From the NCBI RefSeq assembly GCF_009834365.1, contig NZ_CP041348.1, positions 802,501-866,500 on the forward strand: a stretch of 64,000 nt of DNA. Direction: 5' to 3'. Positions within the stretch are counted from its first letter, which is position 1. The number at the start of each line of letters is the position of its first letter. Both the position numbers and the translations under genes were made by a program. Shown in pieces: positions 45,384 to 53,090 of the stretch. The DNA is from Komagataeibacter xylinus (GTDB lineage Bacteria; Pseudomonadota; Alphaproteobacteria; Acetobacterales; Acetobacteraceae). The notes beneath the pieces were generated by a model. It searched no databases and was not told the DNA's origin. It was given only the letters and a program-made list of their open reading frames with translations.

Positions 45384-45866
45384 TTACTGACTGTTCTGGT
45401 TATTGCCGCCAAACAGGCCGCTCACGTCGGAGTTGGTCTGGCTTTTGAGGTTATCCCACCGCTGGCGTTCCTCGCTGCCTGCATCACGCAGTTTGTCGAG
45501 GCGGTTTTTGGGCGCGTTGCGAATCGCATCAAGCCGGTCACGGCCGTTCTGGATCTTCTGGTCAACGCGATCGCGGTCATCGGTCAGATTCTGCTTTTCA
45601 TTATCCCACCGGCCTACCGTGTTCTGGCGCAGCGTATCCTTGCGGTCCTGATAGCTCTGCTCAACGTTCTGCCGCTTGTCCTTCCATGCCTGCTCACGGT
45701 CCTGCAGCCGGGTGTTGGCGCAGTCACCGGCCTGTGCCACGCGACCGAGCACATCCCACTTGGAGGTGGTCTGGCTGCCATCACAGTCAGCGGCCCGCGC
45801 CGTTATGGACACGCCCGTACCTGCCGCGACAACTGCCAGAACAAGCATATATTTACGAAAATTCAT
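45384..45866 (-). CDS. Exported coiled-coil protein, unknown function
   Basis: 160 residues: a Sec signal peptide MNFRKYMLVLAVVAAGTGVS with cleavage after ARA, a short cysteine-containing segment (AADCDG, AGDCANTRL), then about 90 residues rich in Asp, Gln, Arg and Asn that alternate charge (DKRQNVEQSYQDRKDTLRQN) and should form a coiled coil, ending GLFGGNNQNSQ. It is periplasmic or surface; the family is not recognised. ATG 45866 has AAGG 12 bases upstream; the upstream frame to 45959 lacks a good start. Confidence 0.65.
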   Translation of the reverse strand: MNFRKYMLVLAVVAAGTGVSITARAADCDGSQTTSKWDVLGRVAQAGDCANTRLQDREQAWKDKRQNVEQSYQDRKDTLRQNTVGRWDNEKQNLTDDRDRVDQKIQNGRDRLDAIRNAPKNRLDKLRDAGSEERQRWDNLKSQTNSDVSGLFGGNNQNSQ

Positions 45867-46166
45867 TAACGGAACCTTGTACAAAATGGTTTCTACCTGA
45901 AACTTTACAGAAACATATGTCAGATTCCGGTCAGAAACATGACAATGCACTGTCATCATTCCTGAATATAGTAATCAGAAGCTGAAAGCGTAGCGCATGC
46001 AGCACATGCCACCTGCCCTGCAAACGCAGGTGAGCCCGATACCCATGGTGGACAGCCCGCGATAATGGCACTATGTGACGCTTAAACACATACTATTCCG
46101 AATTATAACCCTGAACCCGGTTGCCCTCCGCCGCCTTTGTTGCGGCAATGCTGCCGCCTGCCAGCA
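45867..46166. other. Intergenic region before the small wHTH-like gene
   Basis: 300 bases, A+T-rich in places. It holds a hairpin ACCTGC / GCAGGT near 46011-46032 and must contain the promoter of the S24 repressor pair on the plus strand and of the exported protein on the minus strand. Nothing else recognised. Confidence 0.5.
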
Positions 46167-46181
46167 ATGGTCCCTGCCGCG

Positions 46182-46400
46182 ATGTGGAATGAACCATACC
46201 TTGAAACCTGCTGCCGCTCGGCCCTGCACCGGCTGAAGCTGAGTGGTGAAAACGGACGCCCGACCGGCCTGCGCGATGACCCCTGCCTGCGCAGGCTCAC
46301 AGGCATGGGTCTGGCCCGCATGCATGGCGAGACCCGCTTCGCCATGACCAAGCAGGGGCAGGCCCGCCACCGGACCGAAATACTGAAACTGGCCCCATGA
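46182..46400 (+). CDS. Small winged-helix-like protein, unknown
   Basis: 72 residues: MWNEPYLETCCRSALHRLKL, GLRDDPCLRRLTGMGLAR and MTKQGQARHRTEIL. The short basic sequence with a wing-like GLARMHGETRFAMT suggests a minimal winged HTH, but no family is assigned. ATG 46182 is one choice; 46167 is another. Its stop overlaps the S24 gene start (ATGA, 46397-46400), which supports it as a real co-expressed gene. Confidence 0.55.
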   Translation: MWNEPYLETCCRSALHRLKLSGENGRPTGLRDDPCLRRLTGMGLARMHGETRFAMTKQGQARHRTEILKLAP

Positions 46401-47068
46401 TCACCCATGCCGACATCTGGCGCGCAATCGACCGCCTCGCCGCCGAGCGCGGACTGACCCCTTCCGGCCTTGCGCGGGCGGCCGGGCTGGACAGCACCAC
46501 CTTCAACCCATCCAAGCGGATCACGCCCTCGGGCCGCCCGCGCTGGCCGGGCACCGAGAGCCTGGCCCGCACGTTAAGCGCCACCGGCATCTCGTTTGAG
46601 GGGTTCAGCCGCCTGCTCGCGGGGCATGGTGACCCCGAGGCGGATGGCAAGGTGCATCATTCCCACCTCAGGATCGCCCCGTTCTCGCAACTGGCGCATC
46701 CTGAACTGTTCGACGAGACCGGCATGCCTGAAGGCGAGCGGTGGGAAAAATGGGACTACCACGGCATGGCGGACCATCATTCCTATGCCGTGCACGTGGA
46801 TTGCGATTCAATGGAGCCGATTTTCCGCAAGAATGGCACGCTGATCATCTCGCCCACGGCGGCCATACGCGTGGGCGACCGCGTGCTGCTCCATACCGCG
46901 CAGGGCATGGCCTGCTGCGGGCATGTGACCGAGCGCTGGCATGATGCACCCGTGACCGCCCCGCTGCATGAGCTTGTGCGCATCCGCGGCCTCGGTGCCA
47001 TTGACGGGCAGGAAATCATTCTGGATGGCAACACGCGCATCCATCGCATCACGATGGCGTGCATGTAG
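46397..47068 (+). CDS. S24/LexA-like HTH repressor lacking the catalytic lysine
   Basis: 223 residues: an N-terminal HTH (LTPSGLARAAGLDSTTFNPS, residues 20-39; SKRITPSGRPRWPGTESLA) and a C-terminal LexA/CI-type domain with the serine in VDCDSMEPIFRKNG. In the segment where the catalytic lysine of self-cleaving S24 proteases sits (RVGDRVLLHTAQGMACCGHV), no lysine is present. The protein may therefore be a non-cleaving regulator. It is coupled to the small upstream gene and lies 88 bases before lepA. Its targets are unknown. Confidence 0.85.
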   Translation: MITHADIWRAIDRLAAERGLTPSGLARAAGLDSTTFNPSKRITPSGRPRWPGTESLARTLSATGISFEGFSRLLAGHGDPEADGKVHHSHLRIAPFSQLAHPELFDETGMPEGERWEKWDYHGMADHHSYAVHVDCDSMEPIFRKNGTLIISPTAAIRVGDRVLLHTAQGMACCGHVTERWHDAPVTAPLHELVRIRGLGAIDGQEIILDGNTRIHRITMACM

Positions 47069-47156
47069 GCAGGCGCGCAGCCCTACCCCGATATTTTCCT
47101 GCCCGGCATGACAGGTAGCGGCTGACTTTCATGCAAATTTACACTATGTCTCGCCC

Positions 47157-48962
47157 ATGACCGACACGCCCCTCTCCCTGATCCGCAATTTCTCGATCAT
47201 CGCGCATATCGACCATGGCAAATCGACCCTGGCCGACCGCCTGATCCAGGCCTGCGGCGCGCTGACACAGCGGGAAATGACCAATCAGGTTCTGGACAAC
47301 ATGGATCTGGAACGTGAACGCGGCATCACCATCAAGGCGCAGACCGTCCGCCTGACCTACCCGGCGGAAGATGGCAAGACCTACGTGCTCAACCTCATGG
47401 ACACGCCTGGCCATGTCGACTTCGCCTATGAGGTCAGCCGCTCGCTGGCCGCATGCGAGGGCTCGCTGCTCGTTGTTGATGCATCGCAGGGGGTGGAGGC
47501 GCAGACCCTCGCCAACGTGTATCAGGCCATCGACGCCAATCACGAGATCGTGCCGGTGCTCAACAAGGTTGACCTGCCCGCCGCCGACTGCCCCCGCGTC
47601 AAGGAGCAGATCGAGGAAGTGGTGGGCATTGACGCCGAGGACGCCGTCGAGGTTTCGGCCAAGACCGGGCTGAACATCGAGGCCGTGCTTGAAGCCCTGG
47701 TCAGGCGCCTGCCGCCACCCACCGGCGATGCGGAGGCGCCGCTCAAGGCCCTGCTGGTTGATAGCTGGTACGACCCGTATCTGGGTGTCATCACGCTGGT
47801 GCGCGTGAAGGAAGGGCGGCTCAAGCGCGGCATGCGCATCCGCATGATGTCATCTGGCGTGGTGCACCTTGTGGACCAGGTGGGCGTATTCGCGCCCCGC
47901 ATGACCAACGTGGCCGAGCTTGGCCCGGGCGAGATCGGCTACATCAACGCCGCCATCAAGACCGTGGCCGACACCAATGTGGGCGACACCATTACCGATG
48001 ACCGCCGCCCCGCCGAGACCCCGCTGGCAGGCTTCAAGCCCTCCATCCCGGTGGTGTGGTGCGGCATGTATCCCATCGTGGCCGATGACTTTGAAAAGCT
48101 GCGTGACAGCCTTGCCAAGCTGCGGCTCAATGATGCCTCATTCCACTACGAGGCCGAGACGTCCGCCGCCCTTGGCTTTGGCTTCCGCTGCGGGTTCCTT
48201 GGCCTGCTGCACCTCGAGATCATCCAGGAGCGGCTGAGCCGCGAATTCGACCTTGACCTGATCGCGACCGCGCCTTCGGTGGTCTATAAGATGCAGTTGA
48301 CCAATGGCGAGACGGCGGAACTGCACAACCCCGCCGACATGCCCGACCTGTCGCTGATCGAGAAGATCGAGGAGCCGTGGATCAAGGCCACCATCATGGT
48401 GCCCGATGAATATCTGGGCGCGGTGCTGACCCTGTGCAGCGAACGCCGCGGCGTGCAGGAAGACCTGACCTATGTGGGCAACCGCGCCATGGCGGTTTAC
48501 CGCCTGCCGCTCAACGAGGTGGTGTTTGATTTCTACGACCGCCTGAAATCCGTCACCCGCGGCTATGCCAGCTTTGACTACCAGATGGACGGTTATGAGG
48601 AGAGCGACCTCGTGCGCATCTCCATCCTCGTCAACCAGGAACCGGTGGATGCGCTATCCTTCATCGCCCACCGCTCGGCCGCCGAGACGCGCGGGCGCTC
48701 CATCTGCGCCAAGCTCAAGGAACTGATCCCCCGCCAGTTGTTCAAGATCGCGGTGCAGGCCGCCATTGGCAGCCGCATCATCGCGCGCGAGACCATTGGC
48801 GCCATGTCGAAGGACGTGACCGCCAAATGTTATGGCGGTGACATCTCGCGCAAGCGCAAGCTGCTGGAAAAGCAGAAGGAAGGCAAGAAGCGCATGCGCC
48901 AGTTCGGCAAGGTCGAGATCCCGCAGAGCGCCTTCCTCGCAGCGCTCAAGATGGACCAGTAA
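47157..48962 (+). CDS. lepA: Elongation factor 4
   Basis: 601 residues: G1 motif [37 protein letters not shown], and the LepA-specific C-terminal domain with SYDYQ-type region FDYQMDGY and the ending [20 protein letters not shown]. LepA remodels or back-translocates stalled ribosomes. It begins 88 bases after the S24 repressor gene and ends at a strong hairpin (48973-49023). Confidence 0.98.
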   Translation: MTDTPLSLIRNFSIIAHIDHGKSTLADRLIQACGALTQREMTNQVLDNMDLERERGITIKAQTVRLTYPAEDGKTYVLNLMDTPGHVDFAYEVSRSLAACEGSLLVVDASQGVEAQTLANVYQAIDANHEIVPVLNKVDLPAADCPRVKEQIEEVVGIDAEDAVEVSAKTGLNIEAVLEALVRRLPPPTGDAEAPLKALLVDSWYDPYLGVITLVRVKEGRLKRGMRIRMMSSGVVHLVDQVGVFAPRMTNVAELGPGEIGYINAAIKTVADTNVGDTITDDRRPAETPLAGFKPSIPVVWCGMYPIVADDFEKLRDSLAKLRLNDASFHYEAETSAALGFGFRCGFLGLLHLEIIQERLSREFDLDLIATAPSVVYKMQLTNGETAELHNPADMPDLSLIEKIEEPWIKATIMVPDEYLGAVLTLCSERRGVQEDLTYVGNRAMAVYRLPLNEVVFDFYDRLKSVTRGYASFDYQMDGYEESDLVRISILVNQEPVDALSFIAHRSAAETRGRSICAKLKELIPRQLFKIAVQAAIGSRIIARETIGAMSKDVTAKCYGGDISRKRKLLEKQKEGKKRMRQFGKVEIPQSAFLAALKMDQ

Positions 48963-48972
48963 CCCCTGCCCC

Positions 48973-49025
48973 GACCACCTGCCGCGCCGAATTGCGGCGG
49001 GTGGTCGCGGCATGCCGTTTTTCGC
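48973..49025 (+). terminator. lepA terminator
   Basis: GACCACCTGCCGC (48973-48985) and GCGGCGGGTGGTC (48994-49006) form a 13-base stem with one wobble; a second small palindrome CGGCATGCCG follows, then TTTTTCG. The double structure likely ends lepA before tRNA-Ser. Confidence 0.75.
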
Positions 49026-49106
49026 TTGCGCGGACGGAATTTGGTGATATGTTCCGCACCCATCGGATACCGCCACCCAAGCGTGTGGCCAGACTTCGAT
49101 ACGGCT

Positions 49107-49197
49107 GGAGAGATGGCCGAGCGGCTTAAGGCGCACGCTTGGAAAGCGTGTGTACGTTAATAGCGTACCGTGGGTTCGAATCCCACTCTCTCCGCCA
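49107..49197 (+). tRNA. tRNA-Ser (anticodon GGA)
   Basis: 91 bases with encoded CCA. Acceptor GGAGAGA/TCTCTCC, anticodon stem-loop CACGCTTGGAAAGCGTG with anticodon GGA, a long type II variable arm (TGTACG...CGTACC), T arm GTGGGTTCGAATCCCAC. No duplicated 3' end downstream, so no integrated element is suggested. Confidence 0.97.
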
Positions 49198-49667
49198 TAT
49201 GATGATTTCCCCTATCAAATCAGTCAGCTTTCTACGCGCGATATCATATCGTGCCGTATGCCCTGATGTACGAATCTCTGTTCTTATCCCGATTTCATCG
49301 GCTCAATTGCCATCATTGCACCCCAACCGGCAGGTGCACGACCTGTTCCCACGCGAACCGGAAAGCATGATGTAACGGTGCGCGCAGGGTTTTGCAGTAA
49401 CCAGGCATTGCCATGCGGCGGGTACTGCAAATATCTGAAATATAGCTGCACACATGCGCCAATGATGTGCGGAACATGACATTCCCCTATTCATTTCCTT
49501 TCCTTTTCATGACCGGAAAAGGGCTTTCCACACGTGCAGGCTCTATCGTTGCGTCAATCCGCACGGTCATATCGTAACAAAGAGTGACTGCTGCTTATCG
49601 ACGGATTATTTTATTCCAGATAGCATGGCCTTTGTCCGTCACGGGGATGACATGATTCCGTCATGGC
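49198..49667. other. Intergenic region after tRNA-Ser
   Basis: 470 bases, lower G+C than the coding regions. It includes a palindromic CGATATCATATCG near 49241 and a T-rich stretch at 49485-49510. It contains no repeat copy and no credible gene. The SDR promoter is presumably at its right-hand end. Confidence 0.4.
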
Positions 49668-50576
49668 ATGACAAAACAGCTTGCGGAATATCCAGTCTGG
49701 CGCGTATCAGGCGCGACAACAGGCATTGCGCTCAGGGAAGTACGAAGATCATTGGAAAAGAGTGCGTTAAACGAAAAACCCGGTGCAGGTGAAGGCCGGG
49801 TTGCCGTTGTCACGGGGGCAACGGGCGGCATCGGGCAGGCTCTCGTCCGTCGCATGCGCGCGCGGGGTTATACCATCCTCACCCTGTCGCGCCAGGCACG
49901 GGCCGCGAGCGCCGGCATCACGACCGTCATGTGTGACCTGACCGATAGCGAGAGCATAAAGCACGCCGTAGCCGATATCGCCGCCCATACGCCCAAAGTG
50001 GATGTGCTGGTGCACTGCGCGGGTGTGATCACGCCGCAGGCCGTGGGTGAACTCGACAGCGCCACGATTGCCAGCCAGATTGCCGTTGACCTGACCGCGC
50101 CGATCGAACTGACCAATGCCCTGCTGCCCATCATGCAGCGCAAGGGACACATTGTTTTTGTCAATTCCATGGCAGCGGCTTTTCCGCTTGCGGGCAGCAG
50201 TGTCTATACGGCGGCCAAATTCGGCCTGCGCGGGTTTGCGCGCGCGCTCGAGCAGGAATTGCGGCCCCGGCGTATTCAGGTTTCCTCCATCTATCCCGCC
50301 AGCGTCAACACCCCCATGCTTAGCCAGGAAATGGCGGCGGGCGGGTCAATCTACAACTTCATCGATCCGCCGCAGGAACCCGATGTCACGGCAGGACGCA
50401 TTCTTGAATGCTGCGAGCGTGGCAGCCGCGAAATCTTCAGTTCCGTGTTCGACAAGCTGTTCACCCATGCCTGCCTCACCTCCATGCGGCTGCTCAACCT
50501 GAGCCTGCCAGTCATGAAACTGCTCGGGCGCAGGGGCTACCGCCGCTACCAGCGCGGCCTCACCACCCGGCCCTGA
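49668..50576 (+). CDS. Short-chain dehydrogenase/reductase
   Basis: 302 residues, classical SDR: AVVTGATGGIGQALV, VLVHCAGVITP, active-site Ser in NSMAAAFPLAGSSVYTAAKFG with YxxxK, and YPASVNTPML. Substrate unpredictable; the C-terminal MRLLNLSLPVMKLLGRRGYR is hydrophobic and basic. The start is uncertain: ATG 49668 is far upstream of the Rossmann loop, and TTG 49752 would be a shorter form. It has no clear ribosome-binding site at 49668. Confidence 0.85.
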   Translation: MTKQLAEYPVWRVSGATTGIALREVRRSLEKSALNEKPGAGEGRVAVVTGATGGIGQALVRRMRARGYTILTLSRQARAASAGITTVMCDLTDSESIKHAVADIAAHTPKVDVLVHCAGVITPQAVGELDSATIASQIAVDLTAPIELTNALLPIMQRKGHIVFVNSMAAAFPLAGSSVYTAAKFGLRGFARALEQELRPRRIQVSSIYPASVNTPMLSQEMAAGGSIYNFIDPPQEPDVTAGRILECCERGSREIFSSVFDKLFTHACLTSMRLLNLSLPVMKLLGRRGYRRYQRGLTTRP

Positions 50577-50594
50577 CCCGCGCAAGGGCCGGAT

Positions 50595-51962
50595 TCAGGC
50601 TTTGAGCAGCAGTTCGCGCGCCAGTTCGTTATGCCGGTGGGCCAGGCGGTCAGGGTCGTGTTCGGTAAACTGCCCGTCCCGGATCAGCACGCGCCCGTTG
50701 ACAATGGTGCAGGACGTGCGGCGGGGCGTGCAGAACACAAGGGCGGCCACCGGGTCGGCCTGTGCGCCGGCATGGTCGATGCCGCGCAGGTCAAACGCCA
50801 CGATATCCGCCGCCATGCCTAGCGCAAGATGGCCAATATCATCGCGCCCCAGCACCGCCGCCCCGCCGCGCGTGGCCAGTTCCAGCACTTCACGCGCCTG
50901 CATCATGGGCTGGCCGTCCGGTGTTTCGAGCAGGCGGCCAAGCAGCATGGCCTGCCGAGCCTCGCCCAGCATGTGGCTACCATCATTCGAGGCCGAACCA
51001 TCCACTCCCAGCCCGACGCGCATGCCCGCCGCCACCATGCGGCGCACGGGGGCAATGCCCGAGCCAAGGCGCATGTTGGAGCACGGACAATGCGCCATGC
51101 CGGTATGGGTGGCGCCGAAACGGTGGATGCCGGCATCATCAAGCCGCACGCAGTGGGCATGCCACACATCGGGGCCGATCCAGCCGGTATCCTCGGCATA
51201 TTCGGCAGGCGTCATGTTGAATTTTTCGCGGCTGTAGGCGATGTCGCTGGCGTTTTCAGCCAGATGGGTATGCAGCATGGTGCCGGTGGCACGCGCCAGG
51301 GCGGCGGCATTGCGCATGAGGTCGCGGCTGACCGAAAAAGGCGAGCATGGCGCGACCGCAATGCGCTGCATGGCCAGCGGCTCGGGGTCATGATAGGCCG
51401 CGATCACGCGTTGGGTATCGGCCAGAATCGCGTCCTCATTCTCCACCACGCTGTCAGGCGGCAGGCCGCCTTTGCTTTCACCCACGCTCATTGCGCCACG
51501 GGCGGCATGAAAGCGCATGCCCATCTGCCGTGCCGCCTCGATCTCGTCATCAAGCCGCGCGCCATTGGGGAACAGGTACAGATGGTCACTGCTTGTGGTG
51601 CAGCCTGACCATAACAGTTCGGTCATGGCCGTGCAGGCGGAAACACGAATCATCTCGGGTGTCAGCCCCGCCCATATGGGGTAGAGCGCCTGCAGCCACC
51701 CGAACAGCGAGGCATCCTGCGCTGCGGGAATGACGCGGGTCAGGGTCTGGTACATGTGGTGATGGGTGTTGACCATGCCGGGCATGACCACATGGCCGGT
51801 CATGTCCATGACCTCGTCTGCTGCGGGCAGCGGATCGGTGGCGGTGCCGATGGCCGCCACCTGCCGGTCACGCACCAGCACCCACCCGCCTTCAATCTCG
51901 CGCCGCGCGGCATCCATCGTAACGAGACGCAGGGCATTCTTGAGCAAAAGGGTACACGCCAT
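50595..51962 (-). CDS. 8-oxoguanine deaminase-like amidohydrolase
   Basis: 455 residues, cytosine-deaminase-type amidohydrolase: NTHHHMYQTLTRVIPAAQDA, LHTHLAEN, HAHCVRLDD, MAHCPCSNMRLGSGIAPVRR and VDGSASNDGSHMLGEARQAM. The order and the NTHHHMYQ and GSGIAPVRRM motifs fit bacterial 8-oxoguanine deaminase, which removes the amino group of oxidised guanine; related guanine deaminase or TrzN-type enzymes are alternatives. It is convergent with the SDR, with an 18-base gap. Confidence 0.85.
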   Translation of the reverse strand: MACTLLLKNALRLVTMDAARREIEGGWVLVRDRQVAAIGTATDPLPAADEVMDMTGHVVMPGMVNTHHHMYQTLTRVIPAAQDASLFGWLQALYPIWAGLTPEMIRVSACTAMTELLWSGCTTSSDHLYLFPNGARLDDEIEAARQMGMRFHAARGAMSVGESKGGLPPDSVVENEDAILADTQRVIAAYHDPEPLAMQRIAVAPCSPFSVSRDLMRNAAALARATGTMLHTHLAENASDIAYSREKFNMTPAEYAEDTGWIGPDVWHAHCVRLDDAGIHRFGATHTGMAHCPCSNMRLGSGIAPVRRMVAAGMRVGLGVDGSASNDGSHMLGEARQAMLLGRLLETPDGQPMMQAREVLELATRGGAAVLGRDDIGHLALGMAADIVAFDLRGIDHAGAQADPVAALVFCTPRRTSCTIVNGRVLIRDGQFTEHDPDRLAHRHNELARELLLKA

Positions 51963-52108
51963 GGGCCACCACCATACAGAAACGGAAAAACCGTATGCTT
52001 ATGCCGCATTTTGCACGCCATGCCCATGGAACCACGCAAACGGGTATGGTTTCTAGAATTCTGAAAACCGGCTTTTGCCCCCCCTACCCTGAATGAGGAG
52101 TTCCCAAC

Positions 52109-52672
52109 ATGGCAGCACCCGCCGATACCCTGCATGTCGATCCACTCGTATGGGGCCATGGCCCGAAAATATTCGAAGCCTTTCTGGAGCCGACATGCCC
52201 GTTTTCCGTCCGGGCCTTCACCAAGCTGCCCGAATTGCTCGGGGCTGCGGGGCCAGAGCGCATCACCATCAAGATCCGCCTGCAGTCGCAGCCGTGGCAC
52301 ATGTTCTCGGGCGTGATCGTGCGCTGCATCCTCGCCGCCGCAACCCTGCCCGACGGGCGGGAAGCCGCCCGTGCCGTCATGGCAGCCGTAGGCGCGCACC
52401 GCGAGGAATTCGAGTTTACCGACCACTGCGCCGGACCGAACATGGATGCGACGCCCAACGACATCATCCGCCGGATCGAACGCTATAGCGGGCTGCAGCT
52501 TGCCACGGCCTTTGCCGTGCCCGCATTGCAGAAGGCCATCAAGTGGCAGTGCAAATATTCGCGCCAGAACGGCATTCACGTCTCGCCCACCTTCATGGTC
52601 GATGGCCTGATCGACCCTGCCATCAGCAGCGGTGATACGGTGGAGCAATGGATGGCACGCATTTTTGCCTGA
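52109..52672 (+). CDS. DsbA-fold (thioredoxin-like) protein with single active-site cysteine
   Basis: 187 residues. A thioredoxin/DsbA fold with the active-site region EPTCPFSVRAF, where CPFS has only one cysteine; the cis-proline loop HVSPTFMVDGLI is present. LQSQPWHMFSGVIVRCIL is typical of DsbA-like oxidoreductase homologues. No signal peptide is visible, so a cytosolic place is likely. Function may be glutathione- or mycothiol-like transfer rather than disulfide exchange. GAGGAG lies before ATG 52109. Confidence 0.75.
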   Translation: MAAPADTLHVDPLVWGHGPKIFEAFLEPTCPFSVRAFTKLPELLGAAGPERITIKIRLQSQPWHMFSGVIVRCILAAATLPDGREAARAVMAAVGAHREEFEFTDHCAGPNMDATPNDIIRRIERYSGLQLATAFAVPALQKAIKWQCKYSRQNGIHVSPTFMVDGLIDPAISSGDTVEQWMARIFA

Positions 52673-52675
52673 CCG

Positions 52676-52761
52676 GCGATAAAGGCCCGGAGCGCTGCCT
52701 TTATTTTAAAAAAGGCAGCGTTTTCCAAAGCTTTTTGAAAAACGCTTCACCAGAAAATTTT
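52676..52761. repeat. Two-hairpin intergenic repeat, copy 11
   Basis: GGCGATAAAGGCCCGG, the GCTGCCTTTA / AAAAGGCAGC hairpin, GTTTTCCAAAGCTTTTTG, AAAAACGCTT, and CACCAGAAAATTTT. Between the DsbA-fold gene and tRNA-Thr. Confidence 0.85.
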
Positions 52762-52777
52762 CATGATTTTATGGGAA

Positions 52778-52852
52778 TGGTGCCGGGTGAGGGATTTGAA
52801 CCCCCGGCCTTCGGTTTACAAAACCGCTGCACTACCACTGTGCTAACCCGGC
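52778..52852 (-). tRNA. tRNA-Thr (anticodon TGT)
   Basis: 75 bases on the minus strand with encoded CCA. Acceptor GCCGGGT/ACCCGGC, anticodon stem-loop GCGGTTTTGTAAACCG with anticodon TGT, T arm CCGGGGGTTCAAATCCCTC. Flanked on both sides by repeat copies (11 and 12). Confidence 0.96.
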
Positions 52853-52974
52853 ATTATAGCACTGCTGCTATACTGTTTCCCCTTTTTGCCGAAATGTCCC
52901 GCACGGTCAAGCAGGGATTCGCGGGACTGAAGACTGCATGAAAAGCCCATGCGGAAAACATCGTGCAAACAGAG

Positions 52975-53071
52975 AAAAGTTTTTGGTGAAGCTTTTTTCA
53001 AAAAGCTTTAAAGAACGCCGCCTTTTTGGAAAAAGGCGACACCCAAAAACTTTTATTATTTATTATCAATG
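52975..53071. repeat. Two-hairpin intergenic repeat, copy 12 (reference copy)
   Basis: AAAAGTTTTTGGTG, AAGCTTTTTTCAAAAAGCTT, TAAAGAAC, GCCGCCTTTTTGG / AAAAAGGCG, ACACCCAAAAACTTTTATT, TATTATCAATG. Both hairpins, both terminal repeats and the outer TTATCAATG are intact. Between tRNA-Thr and the AsmA gene stop. Confidence 0.92.
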
Positions 53072-53090
53072 CATTAAATGAAGTAACCCC

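Noticed and set aside
49107-49667. Possible integration site of a mobile element at tRNA-Ser
   Set aside because: No duplicate of the tRNA 3' end, no integrase and no element genes are seen downstream.
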